Assembly (NCBI GenBank): GCA_022494885.1
Contig: JAGVSM010001360.1
Coordinates: 62,001 to 126,000, forward strand
DNA length: 64,000 nucleotides
DNA from: Micrasema longulum
Taxonomy: Eukaryota; Arthropoda; Insecta; Trichoptera; Brachycentridae
Reading direction: 5' to 3'
The translations under genes were made by a program, and so were the position numbers. The notes under the pieces are model-generated. The model saw only the letters and a program-made list of their open reading frames with translations. It was not told where the DNA came from and did no database searches. Positions 22,050-35,000 of this stretch are shown here, piece by piece. How positions within the stretch are numbered: position 1 is the first letter of the stretch; every line of letters starts with the position of its first letter.

Positions 22050-22449
22050 ACAATGGTGCATCTTGTTATAAATGTTTGTTGAATTTGGACATGCCGTATT
22101 TTTACAATTTATAAGCTTGAAAAATACTCTTAGCCGGAGAAGATGATTTAACTATCTTTGTTTTTTAATAAGTGTTATTTTATTTTTTAAGGAAACCAAC
22201 AGTTCTACGTATATATTTAAAGCAAACAACACATATATTGTGTAAACTCAAAACCAATAACAGGTTTCCACAAATTGTACAAAGTTAGTAAAGAAAATAT
22301 AATATGTACATGGTTTATACATATAAAAAGGATTTTTCATATTTTTTTGAAAGAATAAACATATGATTTAATTGCAAAATGAAAATAATGCAAGATTTTG
22401 ATAAAACATCCACTTTCTGGATAAAAATAAATTCCAACTGTTGCATTTC

Positions 22450-22921
22450 ATTTCATTTGTTTTTGGACGCTTTACCATAGACTCGATGTTCTTTTTTCTA
22501 TTTACCATAGTCAATTTTTAAAAAATAATTCATAGACAAAGAAATAGCTTTAATTTCAATGGCGTCCGAAGCTGTCGTTTTTTGCCGTGTCTGGTCGGCG
22601 ATCCGTCACCGACGATATTTTTAATTAAGTTTTTCGGGTTGTAGAGATAACGATTAAGTAAAAAAATGATCGTATTTGTTGGTTAGATGTGCAATTATAA
22701 TCACCGTAGTTCGGATTGACGCGAGTGAAAGTTTTCGAAAGTGTAGCCACGATTTTTTCCTTTCGGTTCTCGACATTTTGTTTTCCCGGAAAGCCTTAAT
22801 ACACATCTTATTTATGGCTTTTTGCGAATGTGATTACTGTGTTAAGATTTTAATCAACCTGACGGATATTTCGATGGTTTTAAACGATTTTCAACGGACC
22901 ACCTAAGATTAAAAAATCGGA
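22450..22921 (+). promoter_or_regulatory. probable promoter and 5' UTR of bon
   Basis: Upstream of the bon ATG the DNA becomes richer in CpG (GTCGGCGATCCGTCACCGAC) than the AT-rich surroundings and is free of recognisable repeats. No clear TATA box or start site can be fixed. Confidence 0.45.
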
Positions 22922-23059
22922 ATGGATAACATTAATCATTTGCAACCCCCGACTGACGAGCTGGAGCAATCCCTTATGGATTTAGAACCACTCTTGAGTG
23001 TGCCAATCAAGGAAGAAGTCCTCGAAGAAACACAAGAGAACCATGTTGCACAGAATGAT
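22922..23059 (+). CDS. bon: bon exon 1 (start codon)
   Basis: ATG in the context GGAATGG, with an in-frame TAA nine bases before it at 22910-22912. It encodes 46 residues beginning MDNINHLQPPTDELEQSLMD, an acidic leader containing IKEEVLEE. The donor is GTGAGT at 23060. Its phase (0) fits exon 2, which is the main evidence that it belongs to bon across the long intron; an unrelated gene start cannot be fully excluded. Confidence 0.75.
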
Positions 23060-26000
23060 GTGAGTATTGATTGAATAGTTTTATGACATATTTTAATAAC
23101 ATTTCAGTGTTTAATGAATTACCTTTAATTCTGTCATCTATATAACCTTCATGCCCGGTTTGATAGCTCTTGAAATGAGCTGTTTGTAAACTAATCTTGT
23201 ATATTTCAATAGGTTTGTTTTATTTTGAGTCAATCTCATGTGCAGGATTGGTTTGTAATTATTTAATTGCCATTTCATACTTCCTTAATTAATTTCAATT
23301 ATGTATGGATTGTCGATCTTTCATGTCATAATATATTTTCTCTGGTGCAGATTGATAGTGTAACTTTTTAACAGGTTTACGGTCTAGCTTTATTTTTGAA
23401 ATAATTAAAGACAACCTGTTTGTTTATTCAAAATTAGGCGCCTTAAACAATTTAATGTCATTTTGTGGGAAAAATTTGCCCTCGAATCAGAAGCTTATGT
23501 ATGTATCATAATGAATACTCTTTCTTTTACAAAATATTTGGTTTAATATTACATATTATACATGTTTATTGTTTTTAAAAGTATGGTCTTGTTCTTCCAA
23601 AATAATTGTTTTCTCACTATAAAACAAAAATATACATCTGTTGTTTATCTCATCTCGGATCTATCTCAGTTTTCATCCTATTAATTTATGAATATAATCA
23701 TTCGACTATGCATATAATATTTATCAATATTATACTTATAAAAATAAATGGATTAATATTTGGTAAAACCACCGTTTTAGTGAATTACCGCTTTAATTAT
23801 ATCTGGCATACTCGATTTAAAACGTTGTATCATTTGACTTATATCGCTACCGAACCAAGCTTTTTTCGATTTTTTTTTATTTTGAAACATGAAGGGTTGC
23901 TTTAGGGTTTGCATTGAAAGTAGCTCTTAACAGAGTCCAGAGATTTTCGTTAGGGTTTAGGTCTGGATAAGTTTCGTGCCAAAAATAATGGGGACATTTT
24001 AAAGTTTTTTTATAATATGTGCCCATTGGCAAGATGCACCAGACAGACGTACTTGTACAAAGCTTGCATAGAGCATAAAGATGTTGGGTGGGCTCAAGAG
24101 ATTCTTGAAATGGCAATAAAACATTCTAGGGCACTTGTCGTTACCGCTGATTCATAGAACCACTAATAAAATATAATGGCCGGCTCCTTGGATCTTAATA
24201 CATGACTATATTGCTGTATGATGTTTTAAAGATTTCAATATGTAAACTTCATCATAACATTGTGATTGTTTGTGAACAAATTTGAGACTTTCCGTCACAG
24301 CTTCCAAATGTGATTCATCCCTAAAAATTAAATGTGAACGAGATGTTTTAAAAGTTCAATACTATGTGCAAAGAGAAAATAATTTAGTTTACCTTTTTTT
24401 TTTTTTTTTTGTGTTATCTTTTGCTAATCCTCAACAATATAATATCTATGGATCTTAGCCCACTGGAGCCTATCTTTCTTTATTTTCAATGTTAATTTGG
24501 GTTTTTTATCTGGCCGAAAGCTCTTCATGTTCACTTCATAAAAACATTTTCTTATTGCGGACACTAACAAATTTATATTTACTTCTATGAGACAATATTA
24601 TATATTTTTGCACGTCCACTGTGATTATCTAATGCTTAGTGGATTATGATTCAATCAACTACCGGAAGTCTTTTGTTTAACATGGCAATTTGCCTTTAGT
24701 AAAATTATCTTTTTTCAAATTTTAGTTAATTTTCCAAACAGTTCGAAGTGAAACTTTTTTATTTCTTGAAATTTCACTGAAGTTTAAGTGTCTAGTTTTT
24801 TAAAGATTTGAAAGTGTTTTATTTTTGCATTCATAATGGTTTTACACTAACCAGGGCCCCGATAGTTAACAGAGTTATCTTCGACTGTCCATAAAGAAAA
24901 ATCTATATTTATGTACGAAAATGAGTATATTTTCATGAACATTTAAAGTATCTTCATCGGTAACCTATAATTGAACATGTTTAAAATAAAAAAATGTATG
25001 CATATTCTGCTTTTCATATAGAAAACTTTTCTTTTTTTTTTAAAAGGAATATTTACGTTTTTATGATTTACCCACATATTTAATTTTTAGGACCATTTCC
25101 AACTAATTGTAAATAACTCACCATTAGAAAATGGGAATCAAGTTGGGGTAGAGTGGGATTTGAACCACGGACCTTTGAGCCGCGAGTCCGAAACACTAGC
25201 CACGGGACCACAACCCAATTCAATTTTACTTTGTAGATAAAATTAAAGATAAATGTTAACTTCCCATTGTAATCGGGGCCCTGTTACGTGTATTTCCCAA
25301 AAAAAACAGTATTTAAAAAAATATTTCATGAATAAAAAAATCCTGATAAATCACAAAACTGCACGCAACAAAACATGAGAAACACTAAAAATTGTCCCTT
25401 TTGAAGTAGGTATAAAAATGAGCAATTATAATATTTTTCACATGTAACCAGGGTAAAACTCAAAGCTGATAGAGAAAAACTGTTTTTTTTAATCGCACTT
25501 GGTATTTGTATTAAAATTGAGTCTTATTAGAAAATAAATTATATAATTAATTGGTCATTTTCTTAATTTGTTAAGTAGATACTGTGCATACTGCAGTGCG
25601 ATTCTGAATGCTTAGGGGTAGAGAAAGCGTTGCTAGCGCGTAATTTACGTACTGATTAGGTTTTATACTTTTTTAATGCTAAAGAGAGTCTTCATGTTAG
25701 AAATGTTATTTTCGCTGAACTTAAACTTTGAGATACTAATAAATTAGCTTTAATAGAAACACGAATTCAAAAAACTTTCTTAATATTTGTATGGCACGGC
25801 CATTTTGAAAATTTAAATCTCAAGCCTGTCATTGGTCGAATAAAATGGCCGATGGATATTGATATGTTTGCTTAACACTATTTTCAAACCAACAGAAGTA
25901 TGATTTTACACTACATTTGCAACTCAACTCATGATTTTTATAAAAATAAAGTTGATAAACTACAGAATGACATCATAACCAAAAAAAAAATTTTTTTGGA

Positions 26001-29000
26001 GGTTGCTATCTTTGCTTCCAATGCCCTCATATACATTGTTTTAAAAAATACTTTTGACTGTCTGTTCTCTTTTTTTTTTATGATATATAAAATAAGTTTG
26101 ACCCGCGGGTCATAGGTTCGCCATCACTGCCCTAAAGAGCGTTCAGAATAGTACTGCTGAATATTTATTCAAGTTTCAACAATTATCGATTTTTCCACTT
26201 TTGATTAAGCGTTTGTCTCAACTCAACACTGGACTTGAAGCCTCATTTAGTTGATACAAGTGACATTATTTTTGTATTGTATACATTATGCAATGAAAGA
26301 TAAATAAAATAAATATATTCATTTGTCAACACGTGCACATCCATAATTTGATAATAATGCTCTTAATAGAAATAAGGTTTTTTATAAAATGAGCGATTTG
26401 TAACTTAAGTAAATTATTATTATTGTTATTAGTTATAGGCAGGCAGCTTTTGTTGATGCGCCTATATCTCGCGTACGGCTTTTTGTCCGCGTTCTTCTTC
26501 CTTCAAAAAAGCATCCAAACGGTTTTTGAACAGTGGATCAATCACAAATAACTATCGACGTGCTTAAAAACATGCTAAGCATTTGAACGATCACAATGAA
26601 CAATAATGAACTTGCTTAAGTTATCGCAGTCATAAGTCAACGCGCGTGTAATTTCTAAATCAATGCTCGTGTCGGTTTGTTTTTTGTTTTCCTCGTAAAT
26701 AAATACAGTTCGCTGGCGAAAAATCAGCGTTTACTATATAAAAAAACAATATATTGCATTTGCAAAATAGTAAGGAGTATCTAATACAAAAAAGTAAAAA
26801 TTAAATTACAATTACTATGGCGACTGCTTTTCTTGACATTTGGCCTGCCAACCGCCGTCGCCGGCTAAATGCAATGAGTAGCATAATAAAAAATAAATAA
26901 ATATTTAAAAAAAAAAACATATTTAGCAGGATTATACGTCGCGAAACGTAAATATTTTGACATTTAATATCAGGTGTTTACGGATGTTTCATTGTGATAG
27001 CGGATACGATAAACAACCATGGTGAGAAATTGTTATCACGTCGCTTATTAGCACGTCGATTTGTAATTGGGCTACTGGTTGACCGAAATAGAATGGACAA
27101 CTAAGCTTGGCAATTTATTCCAGTCTGAAACTACCCTTGTTTCGATTGTTCGATCGTTTTTAAGAATTAAAAATATCTGTATCATATTAATTTATTAATG
27201 ACTTTAGTCATTTTCTCAAACTCTAAATAGATCTTTCGACCTTTTTATAATCAAAATGTAAATAAAAAAAAAAGTAAATAATAGTGTGTACAAATGTGTG
27301 TACAACAATACAAAAAAACACGAACAATATTTTCATGAATACAAATTCGTGTGTTATCTTTATCGCGCTATGCAGCATCAGTTGACTGACAGATGTCCAA
27401 CTGTTAGGCCGTTTTCACACTACAGTAAAAACTCCCCGTCGCGATAAAATAACACAGGGTGGATTGACTTTTAAATTATTTTATTTATTAAATGGTAGGT
27501 AAATGCTTTAACCAGTACACCATGAGGCTGAATACTTCGCTCTATTTCATTTTGCAAACTTTTAACCTGCGAGTAAAAAAATAAATAAATCGACAGAAGA
27601 AAATAATTGACAAGTATTCACCCACCCTAATTTTACCGCGCCGTGTGGATTGGGACCATGCATGTGAAATGGGAACCAGCCGTAACGAGCGATTAGAAAT
27701 GTATGTTAAAATCGCTCGCTTTTAGGCCTCGAACATTCATTTGTCGCGTCTGCCACAAGTCTCCCACTATGGCCATGTGTGGCGTTTTTCATACGTTTTC
27801 GTAAGTTTGAAATTTCGCTGTCGCTACCGCGCTAGGCCCGCACCCTGGACGCGCCCTAAAGCATTGACTTTATGGCTAAAGATTTTTACTAATATATTTT
27901 CAAATGTGTGATCTTGCGGGAGCAATTGTTGAAAAAAGGGGAAGGGAGGAGTATGAATTTATGAGGTACACGGGTGACCATTACGTTGGAACATCGTATA
28001 ATGAGGTATATTAAAAAGTTATTTGATTATGGATAAAAGACACATTATTTTTCAAAACCTCCATAATGTTAAATATTTCTATATTATAATAAACTTTTAA
28101 TCTTTTAGTATTTTTATGTAAAAATTTTACTTTTGTATGTTTATTAAAATTGGACGTAGCTATGCAGAAAACAGCCAGCCATAAAAAGGTGAAATTTAGA
28201 TAATAGCACTTTTGTAAAAAGGGTGAATACACAACAGTTAGAATGTTTTTTTTTTTACTTTGACAGATGACAAATAATGCATGCATTCGTTTTCTTTATA
28301 ACACAAAAAAGAATTTAATTATGTTTTGACCTGTTTTAATGTTTTTCAAGTCTGACGGACCACACAACCTAAGATGTACATTTTGTAGAAAATAGCCAGC
28401 CCTAGTTAAACTCTGATGTATGTTGTGTCATTATGTATTGAACATATTATTTTATATTTATATTAGGGTACTAAACTGTAAATAATCACTTAATAATTTG
28501 TTATTCTAACTTCAAAAATATTTTAATTGTGTATTCAAGAAATTGCGGGGATTTTTTAAGGTCTGGCTGACCACGCAAACTTAAATATGCATTTTTCAGA
28601 AAACTGCCAGATCTTATAGTGAATGATACCTCATTCGAACATTGAGCGTATGAGGTGACTTAAAACATGTATTTATCCACATTAATTAATTGGAGAAAAC
28701 TAGATTTCTGGAGGTATTAATCTCCCCATCAGCATCTATACCGTAAGCTTTTTCTAGTGTTGTGGGTATTTTCTGAAAATTGAGAAATGCCGTTTTTGTG
28801 ATCTACAACACTATTTTCACTATTTTTGGGATTGTAACAGTTTTTTGTTGTATGAAAACGACCTGGCTATTTTTAGCAGAATATGGAATCGACCTTGCTG
28901 CACCCGATGCCAACAATATCGCATTTTTTCAAAACTGTGGACTGGTTGATTTCTGCATAACAACGTGCAATTGATTAGGTGATTTGCGAATTCGGAGAAA

Positions 29001-32000
29001 TTGTTATTGTGGAGACACAACACGAAAATCATCAGTTATTGATGTTCTTCTAACGTTAACTGAAGGACAAGAATTGCATTTCAATTGGCAAACACCCGAG
29101 TTATTTAATAAGATATTCTTATCATAATTATTTAGTAATAACTTACTCGTATTATTATAAGTATAGAAGGCAGGTTTGACTTAATTTGGAAAAAAGTGGA
29201 TACATTGCAGGGTACAGTATTTACTTAAAGAATTATTCTTCATTTATTATCATTACTGTTAACAGGAAGAAAAATTATTACGATCATATGAAATGGGTAG
29301 ATTGGATTCGGATTTAGACGCTGCTTATTGGCCGTTTATGCCTCAGTAAAAATCCACCAAGGTCCCGATTACATAGGGAAGCCAACATTTATTTTAAATT
29401 TTATCTACAAAGTTAAATTAAGTTTTCTGTATGAAAAGCAGAATATGCATACAATTTTTTCTTCTAAACATGTTCAATTATAGGTTACCGACGAAGATAC
29501 TTTTTTAAGATTTTTCTTTATAGACAGTCGAAGATAACTCTGTTAACTTCCCTTTCTAATCGGGGCCCAGGCTCGATAAAATAGTAGTAGAGGGTGGATT
29601 GATTTTTATAATTATTTCAAAACGCACCCATACACAATGAAAGCGAATAATCTCCACTCGATTTCATTTTGCATTTTTTTTACCTGCGAGTAGAAACTAA
29701 ATAAATAAAACCAAAAATGTAAAATAATAAATATCTACCCTATTTTTACCGTGCCGTGTGGATTGGGACGATACGTGTGAAATGAGCCATTGTGGCAGAT
29801 GTACTATTACCTATTTTACACCTGTTCTTTCATTGCAGATAGGCAATAAGCGCATCGTTCGATGTTATCTTTGGACTAAGAACTAAAGACAGCTGATGGC
29901 AAAAAAAAATATTGGCATTATGATTTAGCCAAGTATTTTTTTTCTGTTAGTTGTAAATGACCGTGCTAAAAAAAATGAAAGTTGTGGTAGAGTTCTGAAA
30001 CGGAGTGCATTACACTACCGACTCAAAATGAATACATGTAATACAAAAAAAAATTCCTATGGAAAGCTGGCTCGATAAATCTGCCAGATACCAAAAATAA
30101 TTGGGCCACAATAGGGGAATATTACGTACTACGACTACCGATAAAAACATATGAAATGGATTAATAACAATTAATTGTATTTCCAAAATCAATATGGATA
30201 TTGTAGAGAAATGTTTTCATATATAACTTTAAAAAATAAAATATAAAAAAATCGTGTCACTAGAAAAACGCGACATGTTTAGCATCGATAGTGTGACGTC
30301 AAGGTTCGTGAAGATGTTCCATAAAAAATTGAATGATTTGGAACAATTTGAAAATGAACATGAATCTTGACGTATTAGGGGCGTGGCCAATGCAATAACC
30401 GTTTTTGCGAAAATTCAAAATTACAAATTAAAAAATATTTTTTAAGCTACTAATAAGTAGCATTTTTTTTTCTTTTACTAGACTGTATTCCAATGATTCT
30501 TATAACTTTAAAATGTTTTTTTTAAAAGTTATATTTTCGTATTACAGGAGGCGATGAGGGCGATAATAAATAGATATTTATCGATGTCGATTTAGTCAAC
30601 CCATTTTTTTTTGTACGAAAATTGTAATGGCTGTGCCTACATAATTTTGAGCTGAGTAATAATACCAATGAGGAAAGTAAAGTGGTTTTTTAAAAATTTA
30701 ATGTATCGTATTATCAGCGCTATGATTTTTTTAAGTTTCGTATTTCTGAAATTACTCCGAGTGTGACGTCTCAAGTTCTTTTCCGTTTCTTCTCGTTTTT
30801 TTCTGCCAATTGGTCCGTTGACGTCCCGTAAACCGGAAATCTTTCACAACTCTCATCATTGGTTGATTCATATGAACTAGTGAAATCGTTTAAAGTAGTT
30901 AGTTTTTATAAAAATATTTTTTTCATACATTTCACGAATCTGCCTTACAATTTAATGCTCCAATTTTTACTGCGCGTAAAAAAAAATGTATCCAATTTCC
31001 ACCATCACCATCACGCCATTTCTCCGTAGGGGTAGGCAGAGAAAATAGACCGCAACACACGTCTATCTTGGCATACATTCCTAGCTTCTTCCACATTCAT
31101 ACATCTTGCCATACATGCCCTTTGGTTCTGTCTGCTTTTGACATGACCAGACTTAAGATTTTGGTTTATTTGATCATGCCACATCTTCCTTGGTCGTCCT
31201 CGTCTCACGTTACCATTCATTTTCGCCATATATACTTGTTTTACCATTCTTTCGTCGTACATTCGTTCTACGTGACCAAACCATCTCAGAGACCCTTTCT
31301 TAATCTTATCAATTATACTTGCCTCATATTTACACTCGCCTGATTTCATCATTCGTAACCCTGTCATACATTGATTTCCCACACATTCGTCTAAGATATT
31401 GCATTTCAACCGCGTTCACTCGGCTTTCATCTTTCCTCTGCCAGTTCCATGTTTTACTTCCATACATTAGTGTTGGGACTAAAACTCCATTGTGCACTGC
31501 CAGTTTAGCTTCGAATGACATATTTTTATAAGCAATTACTGTTCTTTGTGCTTTTTTCGAGTGGTTTTAGACTGCAATATTTCACTGTCCCTCGATTTGC
31601 ACCCGAAGCGCAGGACTGATCACCTAACCTCCCGTTAATACATGATTGAGATATAGGTACTGCGTGTATTTTTCCAGTGCAGTTCTCTACGCGCCATCAG
31701 ATGCGGATTGTGATGAATGTTTTATAGAATCACCCCATATTTCCTTAAATCAAGTCCAGTTAGTGAAATTGCCAAAATGTAGACTGTTAATTCGCCGCAA
31801 AATTTACACTTTTAACCTTTCCCTCACTAAGCATCCAAAAATTACACATGATCCGAACGGGGGACCAAACGACCCCAGAGCCTACTTGTAGCCGAGCTTG
31901 AATGGGCCGATGATGTTTGAAGTTTTTTTTTTTTAGATATCAAAGTGAAAGGGGTCTAAAAAGTTGTCTTTTGGATCGCACTGAACGTAAAAATTATTTA

Positions 32001-35000
32001 AAAAAATATTCCATACTACTTTTGGCCCTCAACAGAAGTTTGAAGTTTATAGCTGTCTGAACATTTTTTTATTATCTATATTGATAAAATTATTTTTTTG
32101 TTCGTAAAGATATATGTTAATCACATTACAAATTCGAACACGTTTTAAAACTACCGAAATGCAAAAAATTTACACTCCGCGGAACTGATTCCGTTGAGCG
32201 CCTGACTAAAATTGATGAAAACAATGGCACATTAAAACAATGCTACCCATTTATTACAAAACAAAGAGCAACTCACGCCCTTGGGTGCTTATATAATAAG
32301 ATTTAATGCAGATTATACAATTTAATTAGACTGATTTTCTTACCTTAATACGAAATGACAGCCGGTTTAGGGAAAAAAATTGACTTTTTCGAAAACTTCA
32401 AGCTCTGGTTGAGGGCCAAAAGTAGTATCAAAATTTTTTGCATTCCGAGTAATCCAAAAGGCAACTTTTTAGACCCCTTTCATTTCAAAATTCGGAAAAA
32501 AAAAAATATCGGCCCACCCTATTGTACATGGCATCAGGAGAATAAAACGTTGGAAGTGTTTATGACCGTGCAATAATTTATTCATGTTTTCGCGTACACA
32601 TATGTACGGGACGAGCCAATGGTGGATTTCTATAGTGTGTAAAAAAAATCACCGCTCTAGTGCCACAACCCAGGAAGGAAATACTAGAATCGTTTGTATG
32701 AGGAAAAGTGAGATCGCGCATCCTCTTAAAAAAAAAAATCTTGAAAGTGGCGAAGAAACAACCATTATTCATTTCTGTGGTTAATTTTATTACTCGCAGT
32801 GGGTTGTAGTTGAAGGTTACATATATATATATATATACTATCGTGAAGGTCAGACCAAGGTGATAAGATAAACGCCATGAAACACGTTTGCATGTGAACT
32901 GGAATTTTATTTGTGCAATAAAACTACACACTAGAATCATCATTCCCTCATCTGCATCGAAAAAATTGTTGCGCCAAAACAACTAAGAAAACCAACTCTT
33001 ATACAAAAGTACTTGCAGCACTTGATATCACGAAAGCGGTGAAACCGGTCACTGAATACTCCTAATTTGTAGATTAAAGTATCACTCATCTTTTATTTAT
33101 ATAATTAAGTACTTGCAGCAGTTTAGAAAAATATATTTCTCGTCCACATAGTACAAATTATTCGCATCGGTGATAATACAGTATTGTGCGAATTAATGGA
33201 ATAAGATTAATTTTTGTCGCTTTTTACGTATAGCAACACTCATGTCAATTTGGCAGTTGTTTAGCGTCAAAAATTATGACTTACAGTTCATTAATCCTTT
33301 GGGAGCTCATATTGGTGTTTGTTGGTGTACTATCTGTTGTTTTTTTTTTACATTTTCTCAATAAAGGACTAATTTTTTTAATTTCTTGCATATTAAACAG
33401 TGTTTTTGAGGTGTTTAAAATCATGGATATCACGCCGAGGAAAAGGGAAAAGATTATAACCTTAAGTGAACATACATCAATGACTCAGAAGGAGATTGCA
33501 AATGAATGTTTTGTGAGCCAGGGAGCAGTCAGCTAGATTATTAATCAGAAAAGAGAAAGAGAATTGGGAAATGTGGAAGAAACCGGAAAACTAGTGTCTG
33601 AGATGAAATATCTTTAATCAGAAATAGTAAGTCAAACCCCAGAAAAACAAGATTCGAACTTCAACGAGATTTGGCAGCAACTTGGGTAATGATACATGAC
33701 TCAACAGTACGAAGAAGACTCATTGAATTTGGAAGAAAAGCAATTCGACCACAGAAGAAACAACTCCTGACGGCATGTATGATGAAGGAAAAGCTCATTT
33801 GGGCTAGAAAATATAACAAATGGACTATAGAAGACTGGAGGAAGGTGCTATTTTCAGATGAGACCCACTTTCTCGTGCAGGGATGTCGCACAAAATTTAT
33901 TAGAAAAAGTGGGGATGAAAAACTTACTGTGGCTCATATTGACCAAATGGTGAAATATCCTGTGAAGAAAATGTTTTGGGGCTGCTTTTCGGATATGGAG
34001 ACCGGATCTTTGATACCAATAGAAGGAATGATGAATAGTCTAAAGTATAAATCTCTATTGGAGTAGCACTTGAGTACAGAACTGTGTAAATGTTGTCCTA
34101 ATGGTAAGGCTGTATTTCAACAGGACTCGGCTCCTTGTCACGTTTCGAAGTTTATGCTTGAATATTTCAATGATAAAAAAATAACTATTTTAGACTAGTC
34201 TGAAAATTCACCTGACCTTAACCCTATAGAAAATTTGAGGGCGATTTTTAAATCTACGATACAAAAATTGGACTGCACCACCAAGATAAATATGATATAC
34301 AAAAGGAGGATACGGCCTCCGTGGTGTAGTGGTCAAGACGCTTGACTCACGCACGGAAGGTTCCGGGTTCGATTCCCGGTGAGAACACAATAAATTAAAA
34401 TGTGGTTTTTCTTAAGCCTGGGTGCTCTGTGATGTAATTCACCACTGTAATTAGGCCTCCTGGCCTGTTGTGGTGCAAAAAAATGTAATGTAATGACATA
34501 CATCTTATTAAATAAAAAATATTTTATAATTACAAGGAATTTTATTCCATTAATTCGCACAATATTGTATAATGTTATTAAATGTTAAAAAAACAAACTC
34601 AACGTAGTTCCCGGCAATACACACGAAAAAATGTCTTTGAATGTACCTACTGCCGGCTGCCACACGGTAAAAATTACTAGCGTATAAACCTTATAAAGGA
34701 TAAAAATCCTTATATGATTATCAACCACGAAGTAAGCTACAGTTTACAGCAATACAACGGGCCGTAGGTACTCGGATTGACAATTCGAAACCGTCCGTTA
34801 TACGTTTAAACTAAAAATCAAACCAAAAATTGGAACATAGCTTAAGGGCTTCTCTAGCGATTTATTACTCTAAGATAGAAACATATTTTTCCCTGAAGAT
34901 AGCTTATTTATTTATTATGAATTAAACACTTTATATATATACGCATTTTATATTAGAGTTAATGAAATTAAATATTTGGGAATTATGATTGACAGCCATC

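Noticed and set aside
28011..28286. A 91-residue minus-strand gene
   Set aside because: AT-rich chance frame within the degenerate 215-bp repeat.
34314..34386. A valine-type tRNA gene
   Set aside because: Three copies share the same downstream body and A-rich tail; it is the head of SINE family 2.
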